Positions 7,548 to 15,371 of a stretch of 64,000 nt of DNA are shown in pieces (within the stretch, counting starts at the first letter, position 1; every line of letters starts with the position of its first letter). The stretch covers positions 1 through 64,000 of the forward strand of contig NZ_RDFA01000008.1 of assembly GCF_004118325.1 (NCBI RefSeq), written 5' to 3'. The stretch comes from Halorientalis pallida. GTDB lineage: Archaea > Halobacteriota > Halobacteria > Halobacteriales > Haloarculaceae. The translations under genes were made by a program, and so were the position numbers. The notes under the pieces are model-generated. The model did not search any database, was not told the DNA's origin, and saw nothing but the letters and a program-made list of their open reading frames with translations.

Positions 7548-8113
7548 AGGACGCGCGTCACCTCCCCTTTCTCCGAGCGGACGCGATAGACGGCCGTGCC
7601 GGTGATAACCAGCAGGCCGCCCACGAATCCGGAGAGGCCGGCGATCTGCGTGTCCGCCCACGTCGGATCACCACGGAACAGGTGGCTGTCGGACTCACCG
7701 ATTCGGTGGGGGACCGCGTAGCGGGTGTTCCCGGTGACAACAGTCACCCCGACAAACTGCCCCTGCCGGGTGACCGCCATCTCGATTGTGTGCGTGCCCT
7801 CGATGACCTTCGTCTTCGAGGGGAGCTGGCCGCCGTTCCGAAACGCGCCCGCGTCGTAGAGGGTGACCGCGGTCGGGCCGTCGGCCTGGAACGTGAGCGA
7901 CAGGGTGCCGTTCCCGCCGTCTTCCGCGGGCTCGTAGCTTGTGTTCACGAGCGTGAGCCCGTCGGTGATGACTTCGCCGTCGGTCTGGTTGGTCGCGTTC
8001 TGTGCTGTCGTCTGCCCGGCTGCCGTCGCGGTCCCGGCCAGCAGCAGCGCGCCGGTCGCGCCGACGACCATAACTGCGAACAGCAACCCGGCTGCCATGT
8101 CTCTGATTCTCAT
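7544..8113 (-). CDS. Exported membrane-anchored protein (ORF6-like position)
   Basis: A 189-residue protein with a clear signal peptide (GLLFAVMVVGATGALLLAGT, cleaved around Ala30). The domain that follows is Thr/Asn-rich and beta-type, with likely N-glycosylation sites (NATN). A C-terminal TM helix at about 159-178 (IAGLSGFVGGLLVITGTAVY) ends in a short basic tail. It is therefore a type I envelope protein. It follows the spike gene as in pleolipoviruses. The role is inferred from position and topology. Confidence 0.6.
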   Translation of the reverse strand: MRIRDMAAGLLFAVMVVGATGALLLAGTATAAGQTTAQNATNQTDGEVITDGLTLVNTSYEPAEDGGNGTLSLTFQADGPTAVTLYDAGAFRNGGQLPSKTKVIEGTHTIEMAVTRQGQFVGVTVVTGNTRYAVPHRIGESDSHLFRGDPTWADTQIAGLSGFVGGLLVITGTAVYRVRSEKGEVTRVL

Positions 8114-8135
8114 AGGTCTGAAAAGGGTGGTTTCG

Positions 8136-9668
8136 TCAGTTACCCGCGACGACGCGGGCGCCGAACATCACGGCGAACAGCGCGACGAAGAGCGCGACGA
8201 CGGATTGAATTCCGTTCAGGCCTGGGATCCAGTCGCCGGCTCCGTCGAGCAGGCCACCACTGCCCGATTCGTTCCGCATCTTTTCCTCTCGCGCCTCTAT
8301 CTCTTCTCGGAACTTCCGGTAATCGTCCATGCCCTCCTTGAACTCCTGCAAATTGGTGGTGTTCAGGTTGGGCTGGGTGTAGTCCACGGACTGGATGGGT
8401 CCACCATCCATCCCGGTTGCGTTGACGAGCGTGAAGTTCCCGTTTAGCTGGGTCTTCGCCGTCCGAGAGACGACATACTGGATGCCGGGGACTTCGGTGG
8501 CGTTGTAGGTCTGTCCGACCTCAAAGCCACCTCCCTGTGGGGTCCCGCCCGACATGAGCGTACCGTCGTAAATCATCCCGCTCGTCTCGTCTCTGACCGT
8601 CATACGCTCGATAGACGAGAAATTCTTAGGCGGGGTGATGCCAAGCGAAAGTAACTGTTGTTGGGTCCACGTCGAGCCCTGCGAGCCGTCCGGCTCGAAG
8701 TCACGAGCCCCCATGTACGGGTCCACGAGGTCAGCCGACGAGATGTTTCCAGCAGACCACGAGTCATAGGCGCTCTGGGCGAATTTTTCGAGGTTCTGAG
8801 TTACGTTGGCGGATTGACTCTCGTACTTGTTCCACATCGTGGTGTAGCCGTCCGGAGAGTCCTGTTCTAACACGATCTCCCTGTCCGAACTCTCTAGGGT
8901 GTCCGGCGGGAGGACCGCGAGGCGTGCCTGTCCCCCATACTCCCCGTCAGCATGGATTAGGAGGTTTGAGCCCCCTTCTTGGCCTCCGAGAGACGAGTAC
9001 GTGTACGATGACCCGTTTACCAGAGTTGTCGTGTGGTTGACCTCTTTGAGGTTTTCGAGGTCCTTAGCCCATCCTACTGTTGGATTCTTCCGGAACTCGA
9101 ACACACTGCCTGCCGAGAGGTTTTGCTCCTGCGCGGCAGTCTGCCACATCGTTACGACCGCTCCGACCTGAGCCTCGTAGGACTTCAGCAACTGGATTTG
9201 CGAGCGAGCGTATTCATCCTGAGCGGCCTGTTTAGCCTCTGTGACCGCCGCCGACTGTGACGAACCGTTGTTGATCGCTCGGACGAACTCACTCTTTCCC
9301 GCCCGCCGGTAGGAGTTCGCAGTCTGAGTCTGCCAGTTGTTCGTGCTGTCGGCCAGCACGTCGATCTGTGCGCTCGTCGTCTGAGCGCTCTTGTAGATTT
9401 CTCCCTGCGTCTCTGTCGAGTCGATTTTTTGCTCAGGGAGGTCGGCCTCCTGCACCCAGCACTCACTCGCGAGACAGCCCGCGACCGCGACCGTCGCGGC
9501 TCCGGCTCCGTAGGCGACGATGGGCGGGATTGCTTCGCCGTCCTGCACGGCTCCGTACTGTTGGACGGGCTCGGGACCCTGGTCGAGATTGATCAGCGCG
9601 ACCGTGCCAGCCCCCACGACAGCGAAGACCATGACGACCGAGAGCGCGCGTCTGATTGATTCCCGCAT
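8136..9668 (-). CDS. Pleolipovirus-type spike / envelope protein
   Basis: A 510-residue protein. It has an N-terminal signal/anchor (ALSVVMVFAVVGAGTVALIN), a large Ser/Asn/Gln-rich ectodomain with many NxS/T sites, and a heptad-like membrane-proximal segment (EFKEGMDDYRKFREEIEARE). A C-terminal TM helix (about 487-507) has only a few residues after it. Size, topology and position directly after a 4-TM protein match pleolipovirus spikes, which bind the host and fuse membranes. A Cys pair near residue 65 (GCLASECW) may form a disulfide. It is the largest gene of the element. Confidence 0.7.
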   Translation of the reverse strand: MRESIRRALSVVMVFAVVGAGTVALINLDQGPEPVQQYGAVQDGEAIPPIVAYGAGAATVAVAGCLASECWVQEADLPEQKIDSTETQGEIYKSAQTTSAQIDVLADSTNNWQTQTANSYRRAGKSEFVRAINNGSSQSAAVTEAKQAAQDEYARSQIQLLKSYEAQVGAVVTMWQTAAQEQNLSAGSVFEFRKNPTVGWAKDLENLKEVNHTTTLVNGSSYTYSSLGGQEGGSNLLIHADGEYGGQARLAVLPPDTLESSDREIVLEQDSPDGYTTMWNKYESQSANVTQNLEKFAQSAYDSWSAGNISSADLVDPYMGARDFEPDGSQGSTWTQQQLLSLGITPPKNFSSIERMTVRDETSGMIYDGTLMSGGTPQGGGFEVGQTYNATEVPGIQYVVSRTAKTQLNGNFTLVNATGMDGGPIQSVDYTQPNLNTTNLQEFKEGMDDYRKFREEIEAREEKMRNESGSGGLLDGAGDWIPGLNGIQSVVALFVALFAVMFGARVVAGN

Positions 9669-9672
9669 CTGG

Positions 9673-10062
9673 TCACCCCATGTAGGACAGCGAATAGTAG
9701 CCGCCGGCCTGGATGACGATGGCGATGATGCCGGGGATCGTTTCGCCGAGGAATGCGTTCAACAGCGGTGCGAAGGGTGGGACGATGACGAGCGCGAAGG
9801 TGGTGACGACGAGCCACAGTTGAAGTGGCTGGGGGCCGCTCTTGTCGCCGCGGTTGGTAGCGTAAGCGACCAGCAGGATCAGCAGCGAGAGGATGCCCGC
9901 AAAGCTGATCTGGGTTGCGTAGCCGTCCGCGCTGAATTCGAGTGCTGTACTTCCGAGGTCGAAGCCGAGTGGCGTGAACCCGATCAGTCCGAGTGATACC
10001 GCGCTGAAAAGCACGAAGAATGGACTGAGTACCGAGTCTGGAATGTCAAATTTGCCTTCCAT
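9673..10062 (-). CDS. Small 4-TM protein (VP3-like internal membrane protein)
   Basis: A 129-residue protein with four hydrophobic helices (about 13-30, 48-68, 79-97 and 104-125) and short loops. It heads the minus-strand morphogenesis operon and ends 4 nt before the spike start. Pleolipoviruses encode a comparable abundant internal membrane protein immediately upstream of the spike. The assignment is by position and topology, as such proteins conserve little sequence. Confidence 0.6.
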   Translation of the reverse strand: MEGKFDIPDSVLSPFFVLFSAVSLGLIGFTPLGFDLGSTALEFSADGYATQISFAGILSLLILLVAYATNRGDKSGPQPLQLWLVVTTFALVIVPPFAPLLNAFLGETIPGIIAIVIQAGGYYSLSYMG

Positions 10063-10101
10063 TGGTCAGAACGTCGCCGGAGAGGCGACAGAGAGAACGA
10101 G

Positions 10102-10282
10102 GAATATTCTAGATTTAAGATACGGGAATAGGGTGAAAGTGAAGCGCCGATTTCGGGCTGTAGCAGGCTGCTATTGAATGTTCGATTCTGCTAATGGAAC
10201 CAAACATTCTAGGAGTTCGAACACGTATCTCCTTATATGAGCACTACCCAGTCAACCGGCCGAGATACGAACTCGAACATTC
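10102..10282. promoter_or_regulatory. Cluster of GAACATTC-type palindromes between the morphogenesis operon and recombinase 2
   Basis: Palindromic octamers GAATATTC (10102-10109), GAATGTTC (10176-10183), GTTCGAAC (10215-10222) and GAACATTC (10275-10282), with a partial copy ACATTCTAG at 10205, crowd an AT-rich gap and the start of the recombinase gene. The spacing suggests cooperative binding of a dimeric regulator that controls both divergent promoters, or iterons of an origin. Confidence 0.5.
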
Positions 10283-10863
10283 GCTGGCTCAAGCCCGGCC
10301 AGGTCGAAGCCATGCGGGACGCCGCCTACGAGGGTCGGCACGGTCCCCGCGACGACGCGATAGTCACGGTTCTCTACGACACCGGACTTCGTCGGTCGGA
10401 GCTGGCGGCGGTCGACCGGGCGATGCTCGATCTTGACGCTGGAGAGTTGCGAATCCCCGCCGAGATTCAGAAGGACTACCCCAACGAGAACAGCCCGAGT
10501 GTCGCGACCTTCGAGCTGGACCAGAGTGGGGACCTTCGGACGGTTCGGACGCTCCGGGCGTATCTTTCGGCTCGTGAGGACAGCAGTCCGGCGCTGGTCC
10601 CCTCACGGAAGGCCGACCGGATGACCGGGAAGGGCATCAACGACGTGGTCAAGCGGCTGGCAGAACGCGCGGGCGTTGAACCCTACGCCTACCGGGGGCG
10701 TGGCGTGCCGACCGACGTGAGCGCCCACACGCTCCGGCACTCGGTCGCCTGGCGGATGCTTCGAGCCGAGGAAGCGAACACTCTCTACGACGTGCGGAAT
10801 CGGCTCCGGCATGCGACGATTCTGACTACTGAGCGGAAGTATGACCACTTCGAGACGATATAG
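10237..10863 (+). CDS. Minimal XerC/D-type tyrosine recombinase
   Basis: A 208-residue protein consisting of the catalytic domain alone. All signature residues are visible: Arg52 (TGLRRSEL), His164/Arg167 (SAHTLRHS), His192 (LRHATI) and nucleophile Tyr202 (ERKYDHF). The usual N-terminal core-binding domain is missing, with only about 20 residues before the first helix. The start at ATG 10237 follows an AT-rich promoter region full of GAACATTC palindromes. It could resolve multimers, invert DNA or serve as a second integrase; the element's other integrase is at 781-1818. Confidence 0.8.
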   Translation: MSTTQSTGRDTNSNIRWLKPGQVEAMRDAAYEGRHGPRDDAIVTVLYDTGLRRSELAAVDRAMLDLDAGELRIPAEIQKDYPNENSPSVATFELDQSGDLRTVRTLRAYLSAREDSSPALVPSRKADRMTGKGINDVVKRLAERAGVEPYAYRGRGVPTDVSAHTLRHSVAWRMLRAEEANTLYDVRNRLRHATILTTERKYDHFETI

Positions 10864-10925
10864 ACTCTATACTGCCATGTAATGATCCGCTAAACCGTTT
10901 TGAAACGCTGCCTTACACCTCCCTA

Positions 10926-10970
10926 GAACATCCCGAACGTTTAAGCAAACAGAACATGACGAACATTCTA
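10926..10970. promoter_or_regulatory. GAACATTC-type repeats downstream of recombinase 2
   Basis: GAACATCC (10926), GAACGTTT (10935), GAACATGA (10952) and the full palindrome GAACATTC (10961-10968) recur at 9-17 nt spacing, all in the same orientation. The motif is the same as on the other side of the recombinase gene. The 227-nt gap 10864-11090 holds no gene and also supplies the promoter region of the pilin gene. Confidence 0.45.
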
Positions 10971-11090
10971 ACACCTGACAGAGCGGACAAGAAGAAAGGC
11001 CGGGGCCACAGAACCCACCTGGCCGGTTGGGGATAACTGTCCCCACTCGCTTGAGCGTTGCGTCCGCGCTGAAGGTGTGGTGTTACAACC

Positions 11091-11636
11091 ATGCAAATCA
11101 AGAAAATGCTACAGGAAGACGACGCGGTCAGCCCGGTCATCGGCGTGATCCTGATGGTCGCGATCACGGTGATCCTGGCCGCCGTCATCGCATCGTTCGT
11201 CCTCGGCCTCGGGGGCAGTCAACAACAGACACCACAGGCGTCGTTCTCGTGGGATTATCAGAAATACGACGATAATCCGAACACAGACCCGAATGTCGGT
11301 GTTGCTACAGTCTCGCATGACGGTGGTGACTCGATTCCGGCACAGGAACTCATCGTCCGTGGCGAGGGCTTCTTTGACCCCTCGAACGCAGGCAGTAACG
11401 ATCTTGACCTGAGTTCGAGTGGCTTCACCGGCCCAGTCCCACTTGGTTCGAATAATAGTCAGAACGTGTGGCCAGGTAGTCAGGCAACTGGCAGCATCGG
11501 GGATAATTCGGCAGTCGTTGGCGGGAATTCCGTCAACATAGCCGTCGAGAGCGACTTCGACCTCTCGCTCGTCTGGGAACCCTCCGAAGGCGACACGTCG
11601 GCCACACTGTCCGAGCAGACCGGGCCCGACGCCTAA
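11091..11636 (+). CDS. Archaeal type IV pilin-like protein
   Basis: A 181-residue protein. Its N-terminus ([19 protein letters not shown]) followed by a 20-residue hydrophobic helix is the class III signal of haloarchaeal pilins; the PibD peptidase would cut near DDAVSP. The hydrophobic helix would form the pilus core. The remainder is a Gly/Ser/Asn-rich beta-type domain with NxS/T sites. It is unusual cargo for a provirus and may alter host adhesion or receptor exposure (inference). It is followed by a zinc-finger gene 21 nt downstream. Confidence 0.8.
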   Translation: MQIKKMLQEDDAVSPVIGVILMVAITVILAAVIASFVLGLGGSQQQTPQASFSWDYQKYDDNPNTDPNVGVATVSHDGGDSIPAQELIVRGEGFFDPSNAGSNDLDLSSSGFTGPVPLGSNNSQNVWPGSQATGSIGDNSAVVGGNSVNIAVESDFDLSLVWEPSEGDTSATLSEQTGPDA

Positions 11637-11657
11637 TTACCTCGTAGATTCCTTTTT

Positions 11658-12095
11658 ATGAAACGCTCACAACCAAATGTTGAGTACCTACAGGAGCATG
11701 GACCGGCAACGCTCTCGGAACTGCCGGGCGAACAGATTACGACGCACAACAAGATGGAGGGTGTAACGACATTCGACCCACACACGGGGGCGTTTGGCAG
11801 TCAGTCGACGCAGGTCTACTATCTCTTCGAAGACCACGATCCCGCAGTAATCGTGGCGCGTTGGCTGGAAGCCAACGAGGCCCAACTTGAGGACACGCCA
11901 CGTCGGATCATCGTCCGGACGGCCGGATCAGTCGCAGATGAGTTCGGTGACGCCGCCCGCGAGGTACTGCCGGAAGAGGGAGAGGACAGTCCATTCAGCC
12001 ACGGTGAAATTACAGAAGCCGAGTGTCCGCGGTGTGAGGACTGGTCGGGTCCAAGTAACCGACTCGCCAAGCACTTGACCGAGTGCGAAGGTTAG
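11658..12095 (+). CDS. Zinc-finger protein paired with pilin
   Basis: A 145-residue protein. Residues 1-45 resemble a small HTH (VEYLQEHGPATLSELPG). The centre is mixed alpha/beta, and the C-terminus carries a C2HC-type finger (CPRCEDW, then NRLAKHLTEC) close to the last residue. It is placed directly behind the pilin gene on the same strand, so probably co-transcribed. Possibly a regulator of the pilin; no named family. Confidence 0.5.
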   Translation: MKRSQPNVEYLQEHGPATLSELPGEQITTHNKMEGVTTFDPHTGAFGSQSTQVYYLFEDHDPAVIVARWLEANEAQLEDTPRRIIVRTAGSVADEFGDAAREVLPEEGEDSPFSHGEITEAECPRCEDWSGPSNRLAKHLTECEG

Positions 12096-12106
12096 CAGAG
12101 ATTAGA

Positions 12107-12412
12107 CTACCACCGGGGGAGTAGCCGTGGCGAGGGAGAGGGTCTTGGGAGTTCCCCGGCATCGAGCTGACCGTTGAGATAGCGAAGGCCGCGGCCGGCG
12201 ATCTCGTAGTGGTCGCGATGCTTAGTGAGGGGTTCGATCATTTCGATTTTAGCAAGCATCCGGCAGCGCTCCCGAACCCGACCAACAGAGGCGAACAGCG
12301 AGACTTTTCGGGTGATGTAGTCGGGTGCAGACCAGCCTTCGGATTGGAGGATTTCGAGGATTCGCTCATCAAGGGGGACCATCCAGGGAGCGGGCGAGCG
12401 AGTCGAACTCAT
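12107..12412 (-). CDS. PhiH1-repressor-like winged-helix protein
   Basis: A 101-residue protein. It begins with the VPLDERILEILQSEGWSA pattern seen in the PhiH1/MarR-like repressors of haloarchaeal viruses, followed by a recognition helix (GRVRERCRMLAKIEMIEPL) and a wing ending in GRGLRYLNG. It starts 3 nt after the stop of a second regulator of the same kind, so the two form a short operon. It may be a lysogeny or copy-control regulator. Confidence 0.6.
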   Translation of the reverse strand: MSSTRSPAPWMVPLDERILEILQSEGWSAPDYITRKVSLFASVGRVRERCRMLAKIEMIEPLTKHRDHYEIAGRGLRYLNGQLDAGELPRPSPSPRLLPRW

Positions 12413-12415
12413 GTG

Positions 12416-12751
12416 TCACCCGTTGATACTGGGGCCGGAGGCGGCACCGTCTGACTCTTCTTCGTCGCTCGAACTCCCGCCACCGTTGATGTAGCGATCT
12501 TTTTCGGCGTCGTACTTCCCTTCGAGGTACGCTTCTCCTTCGTCGGTGATTACGTAGACACCGTCTCCAATTGCCCGTAACAGCCCCCTCTCTGACAATT
12601 TCTTACACCTTCTCGACACCTGTGGTTGTTGTACGTGTATATTATCTTGTTTAGACAGATTCGAGACTTTCCCGATTCCATCTTCGTCATCATTTAATAT
12701 CTCAAGAATCCGGTCGTCCCAAATTGTCATCCACGACCCTGATTGGCGCAT
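12416..12751 (-). CDS. PhiH1-repressor-like winged-helix regulator
   Basis: A 111-residue protein when started at ATG 12751. The opening MRQSGSWMTIWDDRILEIL is the hallmark of PhiH1-type repressors. A winged helix follows (VQQPQVSRRCKKLSERGLLR, YVITDEGEAYLEG), then a Ser/Glu-rich tail. A TATA-like element lies 26-33 nt upstream of this start, fitting a leaderless transcript, which argues against the longer reading frame. Probably the provirus repressor. Confidence 0.7.
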   Translation of the reverse strand: MRQSGSWMTIWDDRILEILNDDEDGIGKVSNLSKQDNIHVQQPQVSRRCKKLSERGLLRAIGDGVYVITDEGEAYLEGKYDAEKDRYINGGGSSSDEEESDGAASGPSING

Positions 12752-12776
12752 TGTCTGTTTATTAATGCACCATCTA

Positions 12777-12784
12777 CTTTTATC
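12777..12784 (-). promoter_or_regulatory. TATA box of the repressor operon
   Basis: GATAAAAG on the minus strand, centred about 29 nt before ATG 12751. This is the distance expected for a haloarchaeal leaderless mRNA, and the surrounding DNA is markedly AT-rich. Confidence 0.45.
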
Positions 12785-12965
12785 GCTATCTTTTATCCTC
12801 AAAAGAATAGACTCGTTTTCCAAAGCTAGTCGATACATTAATGCATAGTCCATCCATTGTGGGAAGTACGAAGCCACCGACGCAGGTTGTTGATGACTCT
12901 CCTCGGTTTGTGATGCCGGGGCCGTGCTGACACACGGCCCCTAACGGTGGTTTCGCTGTGCAGCC

Positions 12966-13154
12966 ATGAGCGAAACAACCACTACGGGGCTGATGCCCCG
13001 TTCGAACGGAGAGGAACCGCTGTCGAATAATCGTGACGGTACCCAGTGCGCGGTGTGTACCGAGCCGGCGGAGGGCTTCTGTGCTATTCTCGATGCACCG
13101 ACCTGTTCGGTGTGCGCGGGGCTGGCCGATACGAACGCGGGAGGTGGCCGATGA
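12966..13154 (+). CDS. Mini zinc-ribbon protein
   Basis: A 62-residue protein. A disordered N-terminus is followed by CAVCTEPAEGFCAILDAPTC and a closing CSVC-like pair, giving a four-cysteine zinc site. It heads the rightmost plus-strand operon and overlaps the next ATG (ATGA). Divergent from the repressor operon across 214 nt. Function unknown. Confidence 0.5.
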   Translation: MSETTTTGLMPRSNGEEPLSNNRDGTQCAVCTEPAEGFCAILDAPTCSVCAGLADTNAGGGR

Positions 13155-14203
13155 GTTCCGAGACGCGCGGCGTCTGTGCCGCTGAGTGTCTGGACGATTC
13201 GCCGTGCCGGAATCTGGCGATCAAGTGCCCGCATCACGACGAGTCTGACCGGCCGGCCGATCCCGAGGCGGTCGTGTCTGCGTGGGAGGATGACGAGTCG
13301 GAAGACACGACGCCCGCCCGGCCGGCTGGCCCCACGACCCGCTACCGGGTGCGGTGTCCGGACTGTAGCTATTCGGATCGGTTCCGGTCGAAGGCGAACG
13401 CGATTCGGACGCAGGACACGGGGTGCCCGCGGTGCGGTCGTGGCGTGGGCGTCTCGGAGGCCCGGGCCGATCCGGACAACCAGCGGCTGATGGCCGACGG
13501 CGGGCATCCGTCGGGCGCTTGCGGGTCTGCGGCCCCTCCCGAGACGGCGACGGACGGGGGTTCGGTGGACGAACTTCACGACGACCCGGACGCTGTTGAC
13601 GCGGTCGATCCTGAAGAGTTCCCGCGCCGGTACGACCCTGCGGTAGTCTCGGCTCGGAACGCCGACGACTCGACGGAAGCAGTCTGTTACGCGGACGTGC
13701 AGGTCAAGGAGGGCGGTCACATCGAGTGCGTGCAGTGGGACGGCCGGACGGGGATGATTCCTGAATGGCGCTGGTGCCAGGTGCGGAAGCTCTGTACTGA
13801 GTACGTCCCAGAGACGGAGCGCACTTTCAGACGAGTGGTTGACGAAGACCGGCAGTATCTCCCGCCTCTCGCCAAACGGCAGGCCGATGACGTCGACCGC
13901 GGCGAGGGCATACGCACGGACGGTGGAACGGAAGTCGAAGATCCAGGCGACTTCGAGCCACGCGGCGACGGCGAGACGGTGACGTTCTACCAAGTCGTCT
14001 GTGTCCCGTGCGGTCGCGACGGCGAAGCGGCCCGGGGGGAACCACACCAGCGTCGTTCGTTCGCGGAAATCGAGCGCGAAACTCACGAGCAACTCGAAAA
14101 CTGCGACGACGCGCGGGTGCGAACCTTCGAGAGCGAATCCGTCGGCTCGCTCCCGCGAGAGAAACCACCTGTCGAGACCGGTTCTGACGGGGGTGAAGAA
14201 TGA
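13151..14203 (+). CDS. Large multi-zinc-finger acidic protein
   Basis: A 350-residue, very acidic protein started at the coupled ATG 13151. The N-terminus has CAAECLDDSPC and CPHHDE. Residues about 65-100 form a ribbon (VRCPDCSYSDRF, then GCPRCGRG), and near residue 280 another pair appears (VVCVPCGRDG) with HEQLENC completing it. Proline/acid linkers join the domains. It is coupled by ATGA to the PCNA-like gene, so it may load or partner that clamp or act in replication; this is inference only. Confidence 0.5.
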   Translation: MSSETRGVCAAECLDDSPCRNLAIKCPHHDESDRPADPEAVVSAWEDDESEDTTPARPAGPTTRYRVRCPDCSYSDRFRSKANAIRTQDTGCPRCGRGVGVSEARADPDNQRLMADGGHPSGACGSAAPPETATDGGSVDELHDDPDAVDAVDPEEFPRRYDPAVVSARNADDSTEAVCYADVQVKEGGHIECVQWDGRTGMIPEWRWCQVRKLCTEYVPETERTFRRVVDEDRQYLPPLAKRQADDVDRGEGIRTDGGTEVEDPGDFEPRGDGETVTFYQVVCVPCGRDGEAARGEPHQRRSFAEIERETHEQLENCDDARVRTFESESVGSLPREKPPVETGSDGGEE

Positions 14204-15096
14204 GCCAAGCCGTCGAACCCGACGACAGAGACGATATCGAGCCGGCCACCGACGACGACGCGGCTGTCTCGATTCTGACGAACGGCGACCCGCTCCGGTC
14301 GTGGGTTGAACTCCCGGACTCGCTCGTTGACGAGTGCCGGCTTCGGATCGACGACGACGGCCTTCACGTCGCTGCTGTCGATCCGGCGAACGTCGCGATG
14401 CTCGAAACCACGTTCCGGGCAGAGGGATTCCGTGGTTTCGATGCCCCGGATTCGGAGGTCGCGTTCGGTCTGAATCTTGACCGCTTCACGTCCGTGATTT
14501 CGTGGGCACGAAAGCGCGGTGAGGACGGCGACCCCATCAGTATCGACCTGTTCGAGAACCCCGCCCGGATGCGGGTATCGGTCACTCGGACGGACCAGCG
14601 CATGAAGCGCGTCAGTGAGTGGTTCGGGATCGACCCGGATCATATTCGCCAAGATCCGAACCCGCCGGATCTGGATCTGCCCGACCGGGCGGACCCGAAC
14701 CCGTCGAATCTCGTTGACGCCGTCGAAGCCGTCGATGACCACCGGGACTACGCATACATCACCCGAGACAGCGACACGTTCGTTCTCGCGAGCCAGGAGT
14801 CGGGCAACACACAGATAGACCCCGATGATGACACGGATGCTGAAACCGGCGCTGGCGCGGTTTATATGCCGGAGACAGCATGGTCAGAAGGCGACGGGGA
14901 AGCCACGTCGTCGCTGTTCTCTCTGGACTACCTGGACGACATGGTGGCGGCTATCAAGAAGTCCAAGGCCGACCGCCTGACGGTCCACTGGGGCGACCAG
15001 TTCCCGGTAGAACTCAACTTCTCTCACGAGGACTGGGGGATCACGAGCACGTTCGTGCTGGCCCCGCGGTTCGAATCTGACGGAGGTGGGGCATGA
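14200..15096 (+). CDS. PCNA-like DNA sliding clamp encoded by the element
   Basis: A 298-residue protein. The N-terminal region (LPDSLVDECRLRIDDDGLHV, then AAVDPANVAMLE) and the C-terminal region (LFSLDYLDDMVAAIKKS, then FPVELNFSHEDW and VLAPRFES) follow the archaeal PCNA pattern, including the interdomain and DNA-lining helices. It is longer than host PCNA (about 247 residues), with an acidic N-terminal extension and a loop at about 150-230. The last residues lack an obvious change that would stop trimer formation. It overlaps neighbours on both sides (ATGA). It probably tethers host polymerase to element DNA or competes with host PCNA. Confidence 0.75.
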   Translation: MSQAVEPDDRDDIEPATDDDAAVSILTNGDPLRSWVELPDSLVDECRLRIDDDGLHVAAVDPANVAMLETTFRAEGFRGFDAPDSEVAFGLNLDRFTSVISWARKRGEDGDPISIDLFENPARMRVSVTRTDQRMKRVSEWFGIDPDHIRQDPNPPDLDLPDRADPNPSNLVDAVEAVDDHRDYAYITRDSDTFVLASQESGNTQIDPDDDTDAETGAGAVYMPETAWSEGDGEATSSLFSLDYLDDMVAAIKKSKADRLTVHWGDQFPVELNFSHEDWGITSTFVLAPRFESDGGGA

Positions 15097-15371
15097 GCAA
15101 CGGTGAAGACTCCGATGATGGGTATAGCGAGTACGAGTTTACGAGTTCGTCGCCGGGCAGGAGGTGGCCGGCAGGCTTCGACAGCTGGCCGGAGCGCGAG
15201 CGCCGACACTACGTAGCGCGTTACGTGGAAAAGAAGGATATCATCCGTCGGTGCCTGCTGTTATCGGGATTCGAGCCGGGGAGAATAGGGCCGGCCCATC
15301 AGCTACGGAAGGACGAACTCGCGGCGATCTACCTGACGCTCAAGGACGCCACCAAGGAGGTTCGACGATGA
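15093..15371 (+). CDS. Small acidic/basic protein in PCNA operon
   Basis: A 92-residue protein overlapping the clamp stop (ATGA). The N-terminus is Ser/Asp-rich. The C-terminal half is helical (ERERRHYVARYVEKKDIIRR, then LRKDELAAIYLTLKDATK). No PIP-box (QxxLxxFF type) can be read. The position suggests a replication or packaging accessory. Family not recognised. Confidence 0.45.
   Translation: MSNGEDSDDGYSEYEFTSSSPGRRWPAGFDSWPERERRHYVARYVEKKDIIRRCLLLSGFEPGRIGPAHQLRKDELAAIYLTLKDATKEVRR

Noticed and set aside
12941-14092. A 383-codon open frame on the minus strand
   Set aside because: It is antisense to the plus-strand zinc-finger gene, which is coupled to its neighbours and has clear cysteine motifs. 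The minus frame has Arg/Pro/Val-rich composition typical of shadows in GC-rich DNA.
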